Shown piece by piece: positions 11,711-24,738 of a DNA stretch of 64,000 bases (the stretch's first letter is position 1; each line of letters opens with the position of its first letter). A program made the position numbers and the translations under genes. Location: contig VZDJ01007749.1 of the NCBI GenBank assembly GCA_008694505.1, forward strand, positions 3,624,941 to 3,688,940, in the 5' to 3' direction. The notes beneath the pieces are model-generated. The model saw only the letters and a list, made by a program, of their open reading frames with translations. It did no database searches and was not told the DNA's origin. The DNA is from Cyanoderma ruficeps. Its lineage: Eukaryota > Chordata > Aves > Passeriformes > Timaliidae.

Positions 11711-14700
11711 CCTTTTTTTTTTTTTTCTTGCTGGATATTTCTGGACATGGCTGTACTAGCCAAGCCCTGCACAGCAGCTACAGTGAAAATTGTTTTACAT
11801 CTCTGAGCTGAGAGTACAGTAGGTGCCATAAACTATTCTTCAAGTCTGCTCTGTCAACGGGTGAGCAAATTAGCAGCCTTTCTTTGCAATCTGAAGCAGC
11901 GTCAGATGGCAGAGGAAAGAGGTTTTGTTTGCAGGAGAGAAGCACAATTCTCAGCTGGTTCCTTGTTGGACCAAGGGGGGTTGTGCTTTTATATTACCTG
12001 CCTTTGAAGTCACAACAGGTAATGGATTTGTTCCTTGATCTTCTCCTTTGTCAATCCCAAATCCAGTCCAGCCTGGACCCCAACTCTTCTCTGAGGGCCA
12101 GCAAATCCCACAGCCATGCAGTAAGCAGGAGCTGGTGAGCAGAAAGCTTCCTACAGAATCATGCACACGCACACACCACCAGAACCTACAGCCATGGATT
12201 TGCATGGAACCACACTTCTCTTCAGCTTTTCTGAGCCCATACTGTGCCCATCATCTCTTAAACTGAGCTAATTCAGTTTTATATTCCTCAACCCTGTCCC
12301 ACACTACAAAGGCAGGATGCTCACAGAGTCACCTTGGGCAGCAGCATTTCTCCATCACTACAAGAGTTTGTATGTCACCTGTGGATAAAGCAGGGCTTTG
12401 GGGCTGGAGTGAGTCATACATGGTGAACACTCCTTGTGCTGGACTTTGAAGTACCTGCCAGTGGGGGCAGCTTATTAGAACCCTATGAAATGTGTGTACT
12501 TGCTTAAAATCCCCTCATCAGATGTCATCAGCTTTCTCAGCTTTCACTGAAACAAAATGATCCTACATCTGGCTTTAGCAGTTTTGACCTAGGTGGCTCA
12601 GGAGCCCAGCAGTGTAACCAAGGTATGCTCTTATTTCAACGAACAGGATTTATTTTTAAAGTCAGCATCATGGCTGGAACAGGTCTGAACTGCAGCCATC
12701 CTCAGACTGGAGCCAGCTCCCAGGTCTCAGGCAGGACATTTCTAAGCCTCCTGCATAATACTTGAACTTTAATTTGACATGAGTCAGCGTTGTAGAGATG
12801 TTATGGGAAAGGCAAACACTGGACTAAGGAAGTGTGTTCCACAAGAAAAGATCAAACTAACTCGACCTACTGAGACTGAGGGAAGGACATTTCTCCAGGG
12901 CACAACACAAGCTGAGAAAGGGAAACATGTTTCTGCTAAGACCCTTGCATCCCACCTCTGTGGAATCAAGCACAGGGACATCTCTGACTGAAAAGGGAGA
13001 CAGTGGAGCATTAGCTCCTGCTCTGACTAAGACTTCAGCGGGGAGATACTTTACTTCTATATCTCTTCTGCACATCTCAGAGATGGGATCATCACCATCA
13101 TTTTGTTTTATGCGTGTTAACAGAACAAGTAATCAGACCTTATCATTTCAGGGCCATGTCAGTCCTTCTGATAAACAAATTTATAGCTCCAAGTGGGCAT
13201 AGAGTCAAGAGTCAGCAGTGGCTTTAGGGAAAAATGAGCATGAAAGTGGGTTCTTCTGTGTCTGGAGAAGGACACCGCCTGATCAGTTCTGGCTGTCTTC
13301 TGCAAGCAATAATGCACGTTCCTCTCAGACCTCGGAGGAAGTTAACAGTGGGCAGGGGAAGAAAATAGGACCCAAACATTTCCATAGGAATGCAATTCAC
13401 TTCTGTGCCTTAAATGCCCACTCCCACCATGATTTTGCCACTTCATCCCCAGTGTGATCCCAGCTCTAATGAGCTGAGCCCTAACAGGTCCTCTGTTCAG
13501 GGTGCACATGTAGGGCAGTATGTCTGGAATCAACTTTACAAAGGGGGTCTGTCCCTGCCTTCCCCCTCGTGTCCAGCTGGGTCATGCTCAGCTGCTGGGA
13601 TAAGGAGTGCTGGGAGCAACTGCAGGGGCAGCTGCACTGCTGAGGAGCACACCCCTCACAGCCCTTCTGCTCCGACTGGGAAGGGGCTATCCCGCTGCTG
13701 GTCCCACCACGGCTGTGCTGCCATCCCCCAGGCTCAGCTCCCATTCATTCAGACCAGCTGTAAGTGCTCAGGGCTGGGGAAAGTGCTGCTGCTGCTGAAA
13801 AGGTGGCTCAGCAGTGGATGCTGAACAGGTTCTGCCTGTAGGGAAAGGGCTTTCTGTAAAAGCTGCCTGAGCTGGCTGGTGTGTGTGGTGTTTTACTGAG
13901 GGCTCTGCCCTGCTCAGCCTGTACTGCGGCTGCAGTTGCAACAGAGGCAAAACTCACATTATCCTGCAATATATTGAGAATTAGCCCCTGTTCCTCTTGG
14001 ACCTCTTGGGTACCAAGTCTACCTGGGCCTGTGTTTCACCTTTGTGCTGAGATGTCCCATGGCCAGCTATCAGGAGCATATTGTGTCTGCACTCAGCTCA
14101 TTTATCACAACCTTAGTATTGCATCTGTCCTCATTTATTTTCCTAGACCTACCAAGTGGAATGGCCAGGGCATCTCATGGCAGGAGGGAATCCTGGGCTG
14201 CAGGGGCATCCTCATCCTGCAGCTGGAGGCCCATGGCCATGGCAGAGCCTCTGCTGGGGGTACCAGCATCCTGTGCCTGCAGGAAGAGTACACACCTCAC
14301 TGCCCCAGCAGGCGCCCTACAAGCGGGCTTTTGCTCCCAAACATAGCCATGGTGTTTGTGTTCCTTCCCTCCAACAGTTCTCACTTCCCAGGCATTACCA
14401 ACACATCCATGCATCCCAGAAAACCAAGGCCTGGGGGGCCGTGAGGGTCTCCCTGGTCACACAGTGGCTCACAGGTGTCTCTGTGTCCATGCAGACTGTG
14501 CTTGGTCTGTCTCTTCCTATGGAAGTGGTGCAAACCAGGAGTTAAGACTGCGTGACGCTTGCTAGACAACTCAGACACTCCTCTGGTTTGGGAGGGTGCT
14601 TAGGAAATTCTCGTTGGAATCAACCCACAGCTGGCTGCTTTCCTTCTGTGCTGGCTTGTGCTGAGTGATCAATTCCCGTTTTCCTCAGATCCAGCTTTGC

Positions 14701-16731
14701 AGATGTGCACGGACACCTCCCCCAGCCTGAGAGGAAGTGAAGCAGTGAGCCCATTGTGTCTGAGACAACCTGCACACACAACATCTTATATAAACAGCAA
14801 TGGCTTTGTGATTACTGCTGCTGCTGCCACGGCATCATCCCTTCTCGGCATGTCAATCACCACCTTTCCCCAGGGAACATTCCAGTTTCCCAGGAGGCTG
14901 TGGAGCTTTGATCACACGCCACGGCAGTGGGATGGAGCACATAACCACTCCTGAGCCCTTCCCACGCTGACCCTGAGCACGATGACCCTGAAACTGGCTG
15001 GCAATGGGACAGTGAGGCACAGGGCAGGGTGCACTTCACCGTGGCCTGCATGCCTGAAAGGAGATGGGAGAGGTTTTCCCTGTCCTTGGAGCAAGTGGGG
15101 TTGGTAGCAACATCCTTCCTCTCAAGCCATGATGGGAGAAGGAGTTAATTCACCCCTGTCACCAAGTACTAAAGTGTTTGTTCTGGCAGCCAGTGCCAGG
15201 CAGCAGGAATACACTTTTGACAAAGAGATAATAGGTAAAATGGAGTGGTGACCCGAGGAGGTGTAATTAGCTCTGCTGTCACATAGGAAAGGACATGTTT
15301 GTACAGATTATTTCAAATTTCTAGCAACACCTGCTCACTTGCTTTAACCAGGTTTCTCAAAATAAGGACTAATTAGCACTTTCTTGGAAGCCCATCTCTC
15401 TCCAGGCAATGGCTTTACCTTTCAATTGGTATTCCTTCTGCAGGAAGGCACATTAATTACTGCATCAGGAAAAGCTAATGGTAGCAGGAAACCATTTTCA
15501 TGCCTAAAGCTAATTCAAGGAGAAGGCAGAGCTCACTGGATCTGGACTTTCTTGCTCATGCCAGGCATGGGGGCTGTGCAGTGTTTCCTTCTCTGCATCC
15601 TTGAATGAGAACAGGAGTAGGTAGAGCAGGAAAAGGACTGACAGCCTGAGCCAATGGGGTAGCTCCTGCATATCTGTGCTTGTTGTCATGTCCCTTGGAA
15701 ACAGATGTATGACCTGCCAGACAATAGAAATCCCTATTCCCCAACCCACCTAGTTGAGCTTCACACATAATTTAACATGCCTTATAATATTTTATAGACT
15801 CCACTCTGTAACTCAGCATTGAGCTATTATTTAATGAAATGATCCCCAATAGGGAGCTTAGGAGAACTAATTGTACATAAAAGCTTCGGGGCTGGGGTGG
15901 TGGGAAACATCCACAAATGCTTTAAATACCAATTTTTTTTGCTCTCTTAATATTTATTAATTTATAGCCTCTGTTCTGGTTGCAGTTCTGCAGATACACT
16001 TCAGCATGATGTTTAAATCTGGTGCCAGCACAAACCAGTATCAGACTCCGGCCCAGAGAAGTAGTATTTTAATTGTTTTAGAACCATTTTCCCAGCTGGG
16101 ACCTTTTCTAAATGGCACTGATAGATGTGTGAGAAAGCAGTTGCAGGAGACTTCTAAGGGATGAAATTCAAGTTAGGTCCCTTTATCAGTGCATTCAAGA
16201 ATCTGGATACTCTTCAGGAAGTTTTTCTTGAGGTCTCCTTAAGGATCTCAGTCCATTTCCACAGCAGCAGGAGCCTGAGCAATAGTTTGGGCAACACTGA
16301 GAGGAACCCCCTGGTGAGAAAAGAACACTTATTTATCAGGTTTTTTCCTGTTTATTCTGCTCAACACTTAATTTGCAAAATAAATACCATCCACTGGGTT
16401 TTGATGATCACTTGAACGCTTCGCAAAAATGTGATGCCTTATTTTATTATTATGTTATTTTTTCTATTCTTTATTGATTTATTATATCAAATATCTCAGC
16501 AGACCTGTCAGCTTACAGCAGACTCCAGGGAACTCTGGTGTCTTGACACAACTTGCAAAGGATGACACAGAGTCACCCATCGTGACTTTGCATTGGGGAT
16601 GGGGGAATGAAATGGAGCAAGTCTTACCCTCAGGGGCCTGAAGAAAAAATAAACTTGAGAGGCACCTGAGTGCTACTGGTGGTATGAAGTGCAAGAGGAC
16701 ATAAGAGAGCTTTGGTTCTTGTGCCCCAAAG
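11711..16731. other. Unique non-coding sequence
   Basis: It begins with a T tract (about 11711-11726). There is no recognisable gene, RNA or repeat family. GC-rich frames at 13.4-14.6 kb (up to 187 codons, 13881-14444 plus) overlap each other in several frames and on both strands, the pattern of stop-poor GC-rich DNA rather than of a gene. Confidence 0.6.
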
Positions 16732-16911
16732 GGCTTTATAGCATGCCAGTTGCCATGGATGAGGACAGCTTCTGGTACAGGCTGATGAGCAATATTTTTC
16801 CTACTGCTGCTGAAGCCACTGGAAAAATCTGGTTGATCCAGGATATCACGTCAGAACCTAATTCCCGTTTCTGCAAACACCCATACACTCGTGCTCAGTG
16901 CTTAATAAAAG
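16732..16911 (+). other. Weak exon candidate, 180 bp, phase 1-1
   Basis: The frame open from 16689 to 16943 contains a stretch bounded by an acceptor-like TTCTTGTGCCCCAAAG (ending at 16731) and a near-perfect donor, AAAAG/GTAAGC, at 16911/16912. The enclosed 180 bp keeps the frame open and is symmetric in phase (one codon base left over at each end), so it could be an inserted module of 60 codons. The translation contains two cysteines and no domain I recognise. The downstream frame stops 11 codons later. With no second exon in view, chance is the default explanation. Confidence 0.15.
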
Positions 16912-19805
16912 GTAAGCTCCAGTCAGTGGGAAAATGTGCTTAAGAGCTTTATTCCCTTTCTTAAGCACTGCTGGGTCTGGCCTCATGAAGTGTGTCAAGC
17001 ACCCATTACCCTTATCTTTTATTGTTTTAACGCAGATAGTTGTGTGGGAATAACCCTCTCACCATAAAGGTGGGGATATTTTGGAGGGGAGGCCACCTTG
17101 TGCATATGCACTTACTAATAACCACGTGTTTGGGTGATATTCTGGCTTTCTGCTCCCAGGAAATAAAGGGGAGGAAACATGATTGTCTTGGAGCAGGCAC
17201 AAAGCTGTGAGATGCCTGGCTTGGAAGAAGTTGCAGAAAGTGTTTCCCTTTGTATTGCAGGGCCTGGCAGCCCGGTGAGATAATAGAAGATAAAGCAAAT
17301 TGTAGGACAATGGAAAATGCTGAGCTCCCTGAGTAATTAAAGGTTGTGTAAGACGGTCGCATGGCTCGCAAGGATTATTAATGCAGTCACGTTTGCATTA
17401 TATAAAGGGCAATTAAAATGCAGCCTGCTTACCATTGATTGCACCCTTTGCCTGGCATGGGTAACAGCGGCTGCACAGCCAGGCAGCAAAGGTGGCTTGG
17501 GAGGCAGTGACTGCCAGCAAAAGGAGAGGCTGTGGGGTGCAGGGTGCCCAAAACTTTGGGACCACTGCCGGGCTGTGGCTTTGGACAAATGTCCCAGCAG
17601 ATTGTGTGCTCTCCCTGTCATACAGGCAGGAGGGTGCCTTTTCATCCAACCATGCCACAGTCACTGAATAGCTTTTCCCTATAAGAAAAATAAATTCCCT
17701 ATAAGAGCTTTTTGGGGTCTGCCTAGCATAGGCAGTAGTGGGGTATAAGCAGTTCTCAATAGGTACCTAGGCTAGCCATGGATTATAGATTGGTGCACCT
17801 GAATAAATTTTGCCAGGGTAACCTGAGGAAGCTGGGAGGTGAGGGAGGAGGGAGACCACTGGCAACAGCCACTGCACAGCTGGGAGCCAGCCTTTCCCCT
17901 CAGAAGGCTGCCTTGCTTTTCCCAGCCCCACTCCATCTGTGGGTACCACTCGGGAGCATGCAGTGGCACGGGTCAGCTTCCTGAGGCAGTGCAGAGCAGA
18001 CCAGGCTGAGGATGCCAGCTGGTCCCACTGGGATTCCCAAAGCCCACTTTCATCAGCAATGAGGTGTGGAAGATGGGAGTGGACCTGGCCATGACCTTCT
18101 GGCAGCTCCACCTCCAGGATGAAGGGCAACTTCACTCATATGATGCTGCACATGAAAGTGAACACCAAGAAGGGCCTGAAGTCATTTGTTACTTGTGTGG
18201 AGGTTGCAGCAAGCATTTTCCACTAGTTCCATTTCCCTCCACAGCAGGGAGAGACAGAGTGCCCAGACCAAAGAGAAAGGAGTGTAAACTCCCAGACATC
18301 AGCTCCTGTAAGCCCTTGAACCTCTGGCTGCTGGCAGAGATAACCTTCTGGTGCTGAAGAGGGGTGAAAGCACAGCTAGGGAGGCCCGGGGTCTGTAGGA
18401 TGCCCTGCTTCCTGGAGCTCTGTCTGTCTGCTTCTGGCAGGACAGGCAAAGAAGAGGCCTCAAACCCACACCTGAGGCTGTTGGGATGCTGTGAGCACAT
18501 TGTGTCTCGATGTTTCTGATTATTTTTCCATGTTCATGATTGTTTTCCTGGGACTCCTGTCCTCAGTGCAAGGATGCTTCTTAAGCAGTGACAAAGGCAG
18601 TGCCTTCAAGGGAGCTGGACATAAGAGTACCTGGGAAAATGAGCTGGACCTACTGTTTTCCCCATGGAAACATGATTGGTACTGAGCTGCTAGGCCCAGT
18701 AAATCCAATTATGGCTGTAGGCAGAAATGTGTTTAAAGAAAAAAAGCCAAGCTAGTGTAAATGAAAATATAACTGCGTGCTGTAGAATTGTTTGGGCTCG
18801 CTCTTTGTTTTTTACAGTCTCAACAGCTTACCAACTACAGACTTGTGGGATGTGTGTGTTGAGTGATGCTTCCTGTGAAGCCACGGTAAACTACACCTGC
18901 CCTGAATTATGGGACAGTCAGCCAATGCCAAACATTTAAAGAGTGAAATACTTCTGGAAAGTCACTTTCCATGTAAGGGACCTGAATAACCAAAACCTGA
19001 GCTCCTGGAGATGATAGGTGGGAGTCTAGCTTTCCTTCCAGCCAGTCCTGCCCCAACAGCCCTCCAGTGGCTTGTGAGAAATCATTTTTAAGTACACACT
19101 AGCATTCCTTGCAATTCAGGGGACCTCTTTTTCAGCTATGCAGAGAAACGCTGTGAGGTGAGGAAGTCACAAACTGAATTTGAAAACCCTGGTTACGGAT
19201 GGATGTCTATCCCAAATAGTCACCATGAGCTTTCTCCCTCTATTTTTATAATTCCCTATCCCCACAGGTGATGTGCTCTCTGTTTGGCTGGGAGTCAAAA
19301 TAATTTCTTGCAGCTAAAAAGCTGTGACTGGAATCTGAACACAACACTTTTCCGTATAAACCCAGGCAAATAAAAGTTCCCCCAACTTCAGCCTTACCCT
19401 TGACTCGGTGTTTTAGCCCACTCAGCCTCCTCCATGCAATCCTGGGTAGCACGGTTAGCATCTTCTGCTCCCCAGACCATCCTACCAGGCAGGGAAAAAG
19501 CCCTTCATCCCACCTTTTCTCATGGGGTGGAATCTGCCTGCAAAGCCACAGACTTCAAAACCATTTTTTTCTCTCCGTGGAAGGAATTAATTGCTTTAAC
19601 TGCACATTGTGGTGGGTACAACTCAGTACCTTTTTAATTGGCATCTCACCTGTGTTTATGGCATTCTCTCATGAAATCTCATGATTGGTTTAAGATCTAT
19701 TTTGCTTGTCTAGTCACTGGGTAGCAAACCTGTGGAGAAGTCAGAAGACATGGATGACTTTTCCAATGTTGCTGCCAACTTCGCTTGACTGGCTTTTAGA
19801 TGCTT
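16912..19805. other. Mostly unique non-coding sequence
   Basis: Apart from the island at 17341-17420, nothing is recognised. The stretch 18060-18200 has some protein-like runs in two different frames (for example a frame reading MKGNFTHMMLHMKVNTKKGL), which would fit a frame-broken gene relic. I could not identify a parent, and no poly(A) tail or terminal repeats are seen. Confidence 0.55.
17341..17420. promoter_or_regulatory. Possible regulatory island with inverted octamer-like motifs
   Basis: TAATGCA at 17379-17385 and its reverse complement TGCATTA at 17394-17400 flank GTCACGTT. The right arm overlaps TTTGCAT, an octamer/POU-like sequence, and both arms contain homeodomain-like TAAT/ATTA cores. 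Three CpGs lie just upstream, within AGACGGTCGCATGGCTCG. A TATATAAAGG box-like sequence follows at 17399-17408. Such dense motifs are typical of conserved non-coding elements, but conservation cannot be tested here. Confidence 0.2.
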
Positions 19806-19870
19806 ATCCAAAATATGATTTGTTTCCCCATCTGCAAAACAGAAGTTGTTGCTCAATCCCCCTTAAAAAC
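19806..19870 (+). mobile_element. MIR-type ancient SINE remnant
   Basis: The block 'tgtttccccatctgcaaaac' matches the MIR core (usual form CAGTTTCCCCATCTGTAAAA). It is followed by a decayed 'agaagttgttgctca' where MIR has an A/T-rich stretch. Only the core is convincing, so the boundaries are approximate. Confidence 0.4.
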
Positions 19871-21036
19871 TTCTCTAAGAACTTGGGGTAGAAACCAGCC
19901 AGTGGGCTCCAAGTTGAATGAGTTTCCATTTTTCAAACCCATAACAGTTTTAATTCTGTGCTTTGAAATAGAGAGAAGTACGGAAATGTTCAGCTCTTTT
20001 TGGGGGGGGGCACCGGGGGTGGTTTTTAAAAGCTCTATAATTTTGGTATGGTGGAAGAGTTAAAAATAAATTCTTCCCACAAGATTTTAGCCTTGCACTG
20101 GACCAAATCTTGAAGGAAGCAATATTGCCGTTGATGATAATTGTCAGGCTTCGGCATTTCTGTGTTGTGGAAACCAAGTACCAGGGCTGAGGCACGGGGC
20201 CTCATCCCAGCCATACTCTGCTTTCTCATCTCTATTATTCCCAACTGAAAGCAGTAAAATGCCTCTGGTCTGAAGGGATCCATTTCAGGCTGCTCAGGGA
20301 GGAGCTGCCAAGCCCTTGGTGAGAGGCAGCTCCCGGTGCAGAGGAGCACAGTGGCATCGCCAGGCGCTCTCCTCTCCTGAGCGCTGACATGTGGGCAGGA
20401 ATCACCTGCCTCTTCCATGTGCACTCTGCCCATAAAAATCAGCCTGACTGACTGCGCTGGAAAAGTCATCCCTCCCACCCTCACCAGGCAGGTCAGGGGG
20501 GGGGTCATTCCATGGATTCGGGGAGAGGTGCACAACCCCCTGCATGGTCAATGCCCTTTGCAGACCCGGAGCAGGTGGGACTCCTCTCACTTCCTCAGCA
20601 GCTGGAGCAACCCACTGCCCCAGATCATTCCTGAGACTGTCCCCCTCCCGCCCTGGTGGTGGGTCCAGGTTGGAAGGAGACACCCTGGCACGTGGCCACG
20701 GGAAGTTCTCTGGTTACACAGGCGGCCCCACACAGGTAGTTTTGCTTAATGGTATTAAACAGAGGGAGATAATGTTACCTCAGGGATCAAGTGGTGAGCT
20801 TTGTACAGTGTGACCTGTGGCAGCAGTGGGAGCATCTCCTGCCACGGAGAGGCCTGGGATGTCACAGGGAGCCAGTATGTACCGGGCAGATTTACTGGGG
20901 AAAGAAGCTGGTTAAGTCCACCTGGAATGGGTGGAATGCTCTCAATAAAACCCACCTATTCCCAGGAGTGTAGCCCCTCTGTTTGAGGGCAAAAGCTTAG
21001 TTTAATTTTATAAAATCTGAACTATTTTTTTGGGAT

Positions 21037-21156
21037 TACCTCCAAACACACCAAAGCCATTTACCCTCCTCTACCTCCTCTTGCCCAGACCCATCATCAG
21101 CCCAGGTCTACCTCCAAACATGCTGGAGCCCTTCATCCCTCTCCACCTCATTTTGT
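21037..21156. repeat. Degenerate tandem duplication, 72-bp period
   Basis: TACCTCCAAACACACC at 21037 recurs as TACCTCCAAACATGCT at 21109. The following ~30 bp remain alignable (both contain TCCTCTACCTC/CCCTCTCCACCTC, then TCTTG/TTTTG). The second copy fades after about 47 bp. It looks like an old two-copy duplication of pyrimidine-rich sequence. Confidence 0.6.
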
Positions 21157-21910
21157 CACTGCTTTCCACCACTGCTACTGCTGGACATGAGCTCCACAGT
21201 TAAAGCCAACTGTTTCAGTGGTGGCCATATGTCTGCAGCTGTGTGAGTCCGGGGCAGGAACCAAATATCAAATAACAGATCAGCGAGGCGGTGTCACGAT
21301 CTGCTTGCTGGCACGTGGGCAGAGGGCAGGCGGACAACGTGCCCTGAAGTTGTTGGCTTGGCTCTGGTGACACTGGCAGCTTGTCCTGTGCCCTCCCTGA
21401 AAAGCTGGCTTCTGCTGGGGTGGGAGCCACAGTTGCCTGCTGTCACCTCACCAGGCTTTGGGTGGTGCATGCAGGTATAGAAAGAAGATGCCATATGGGG
21501 GAAAGTTATAGTGGATATGTATAAGTACATACATATAAAGGGCTGCTCATCTCCATTGTCAACCCATAAAATGCCAATTTCAGTCACATCAAACCATTAA
21601 AAGAGGTGCTTCCCTTACTGCTGCGAAGGCAGGACAAACTTCAGGCAGGTTTCTGTTGGAAGGGAGAAGTGATGAACTTCTGATGAACTGGGGCTGGAAG
21701 CAGACAGTGGCTCCTATTGAATCAGCATCATGTAAAGCTGGCCTCATTAATGAATGTCAGAGAGCCTGCCTGAATCAGAGGTTTCAGGCCTCTGCTTTTT
21801 CTCTTTTAATTGCATTTTCCAGAGTTCACAGGCCAGAGTAAGTGGGGAAATTTCTGATGGGTCAGAAATGGCTGTGGTTTGGAAAGAATTTCAGGCATCT
21901 TTCATGTGAC

Positions 21911-21934
21911 CTCCTCCTCCTCCTCCTCCTCCTC
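21911..21934. repeat. (CTC)8 microsatellite
   Basis: Eight perfect CTC units lie on the plus strand. The complementary strand is an all-purine GAG tract. Confidence 0.95.
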
Positions 21935-22574
21935 CCTCTGCACAATTGTTGCTTTTAAAAGAAGCAGTGATAATGGGGGATCAGGGGATCTGCCTTGCAG
22001 AAATCTTGCCCTCAGTCCTGCTTCTTGTAAATCCCTTCTTTAACCTGTGGACAGGGAGAGGTAGGAAGACGTCCAAGAGTAGGGGGCTGGCAATCAGCCA
22101 CCCCATGCCCTGTTCTCCAGTGTGAGCCGAAGCCTACAGCAGCCACCAGGCAGTTCATGGAAGCAGCCACAACCTCCATGGTATTGCTGGAGTTTGGGGT
22201 CAGTCTAGAGCCAAGTCAAGGTTTGCAGAGCCCCAAGAGTGGATGGGACTCTCTCCCTCAAGAGAGATGGGGGAAAGCCCCCTGTGCTCCTCGCTGACCC
22301 AGCTGGCCCAGGCAGCTGGCCTAGCTGACCTTAAATCAGCCAATTAAGGGTGCACGGTAGGAATGCCTCTCAGCTGAAGGCTTGATTGAATAAAGGCTGC
22401 AAGATTTAGCTGACAGTGCCCCAAATCTCAGCAGAGCGTTTCTCATTTAGAGAGGCAGTTGTGCCCCCTCAGCTCTTCCTTTGCCATGGGCAGGACATGA
22501 TTCAACTGGCACCAACCCAACAGGGAGTGAGTGGCAGACTGAGCCGGGAGCAGGGCAGTGAGGAGAGCAGGGCA

Positions 22575-22625
22575 GGTCTCCTAGCCTCAGTTTCCCCACC
22601 TGTAAAACCAGTAGTGCTCCTGAAA
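22575..22625 (+). mobile_element. MIR-type SINE core remnant
   Basis: CAGTTTCCCCACCTGTAAAA lies at about 22588-22607 and is the hallmark core of MIR elements, preceded by 'ctagcct' as in 'tgagcct'. The flanks are too diverged to extend the match, so the limits are rough. Confidence 0.4.
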
Positions 22626-24738
22626 CGTGTGGGGCAGCCCAGGCTGTCCTTCAATGGATGTAGTTGTAGCATTTTGTTAAATCTGGGGGGGACATATGAT
22701 GTTATTGCCATGCATGAGAGGGGAAAGGAGCTGGGCTTTTCAACACCTTCTCGCAGCCTAGTGGTGATCTCTCCATGAAGTGTTTTAGGCTTCCTGGTGA
22801 AAAGGTGAAGGAAGGCATCCTCAGCTCTTGCTGACCATCCTATGCTTCCTACCGTGGTTCTGGAAAAAGCTGTACCCAGCATGAACAGGTAACTATTATC
22901 TCTGTAAAACTCCAAAAGAAATTGCTTTCCTTGGGCCCAGGATTCTGATATCAGAGCTGGCTGCTGCTCACCTCTATCTGTGGTTCCCAGGCTGCAAAAC
23001 CCTGCTCTAGTTAAATCTAAGGGGTAAGATGATGTGTAAGGGCCCAGATCCTTACTTATAGGTTGTACTGCAAAACAGGAGGGTGTTTGCAAGAGAGGGA
23101 GGGATGGGGATTTTTTCTTTTTTATTATTATCATTATCATTTTAATAGTAAGGAAAAAAAAAGCTCCCTTCAAAGATTACCTCTTTATGAATTTATAGTC
23201 CTCCAACCCAGTATTTTATGATCTCAACAAGAAGCTCATAAAACCAAATATTTGGAAAGGGTGAGGAAAAGAAAAAAAAAAAAANNNNNNNNAAAAAAAA
23301 AAAAAGGGGGTATAAAAGAGGCACCGGCAAGTCTCAACTGAAAACATGGAGGGAGGTTTCCTAAGGCAAGAGTTCCCATAGAAGGAGCTGGGCTAGCTCA
23401 GCAGGAGAGGATGTTTTATGGGATACCTCTGACTCGGGCTCTCCTCAGAGCCAGTGGGGCTGTGGTGGTGAGGTGCTCAGCACAGGGGCATCCTGCCCAG
23501 GGGAAGCAGGGAGGACACAGTGGGCTTTGCTTCATCCTCTGGCAAAATCCTTCCTCATCCGAGGGGTCTGCAAGGGGATTGCCCAGCTAGGAGAGGGAGT
23601 GACTCGACTAGAGGAGGTGTGGGTCTGGCTGTTGTGGGGAGGGGGAAGCTTGTGCAAATTGCTCAGAGCCCCTCATTTTTGCAGGGATTCAGGAAATGTG
23701 TTTAGTTTGACCTGGGGCTGGAGAGAGTTCACAAAGTTGGGGTGGTGCCCAGCAGAAGGCCCCCTGGCAGGTGGGCACAGGCTCTCTGCTACCTGCACAT
23801 GAGAGAGATGTCTCTCCTTAGAGACATTGATGGCTACAAATGACAAGGCAGTACATAGTAAAAACACAGAAATGCTGAAAATCTGGTATTCAGCAGTGTC
23901 AGTTTCTGTGTGAGGGAGGTTTGGTGGTTTCTTTCTTTTCCTTTTGTTCTTTGTGCTCCCCAAAGGCTCTGCTGTATTTCACAGGTTCTGGTTCAGCAGC
24001 CTCTGAGCATCTTTCCCTTCAGTGCTGCTGGAGAGGAGCAGATTTGGCTCTGCAGGAGACCCTTTGCTGGGTCTGGTGTCCTGAGTGCAGCCTGGCCACA
24101 CAGCCCATGATCCAGGGAACTTAAACACCAAAGCTACAGGTGTGTACTACCTAGATAAATTCGGTGCTCCTTCCAGACACTTTAAAGCCAGAAAGGAACA
24201 TCAGTCCCATGCTCTGCCCTTTAGCCACAGTGACTGGCTTTCTTGCATTTAGTCTACACATTTCTGTGCTAGATTAGAGTCCTGTTGGTGTCTCCATGAA
24301 AGCAGATGAGCTGTAATTAAACCACCTCCCAGGATCACCCGTGCTCTTTGGGGTTCTTCCTTCTTTTCTCTGGGCTCTTCCCACCTTTTCACCCTTTCCA
24401 AATCCCAGACCTCAGCACCCAGTGCCATCAGTATGGGGTGGGTAAAAGTCAGCCCTGCTTTCCCTCTGTACCCCCACCACTAACACACTAGGAGCTCATT
24501 TACCCCTTTTGCTATAGGGCTGTCCTGTGAGTTTGGATTTGCTTCTCTGCCCATATGAGCTAAGGGTAGGTCTATGGTGGCACCTCTGGGTGAACAGGCA
24601 GCTGTCCCCTATAGCCAGCAGCAGGCACAGGTGGCCTGCAAGCCATGGCAGCGGTGCCCACTGCTCTCCAGAACTGCTCTTTAAAGGCCATGAAAAGATG
24701 CTGTGCCTAAACAGGCATTAAGGACTCACTCCTGACAT
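22626..24738. other. Unique non-coding sequence with an assembly gap
   Basis: No gene. The 223-codon minus frame at 22502-23173 starts with TTG and has no recognisable domain. An 8-N gap inside a poly(A) run lies at 23285-23292. Confidence 0.6.
23271..23305. other. Assembly gap in poly(A) tract
   Basis: Eight Ns at 23285-23292 sit inside a long A homopolymer with A-runs on both sides. The true length of the tract is unknown. Confidence 0.95.

Larger units (their letters stand above)
19871..22574. other. Mostly unique non-coding sequence
   Basis: No gene. It contains a G-run (20000-20020), GC-rich sequence at 20.3-20.7 kb, a degenerate tandem duplication (21037-21156) and a CTC microsatellite (21911-21934). 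Confidence 0.6.

Noticed and set aside
22502..23173. 223-codon minus-strand open frame
   Set aside because: Starts at TTG, begins in poly(A)-rich DNA (Phe/Lys/Ile runs) and runs through a MIR-like core; not a gene.
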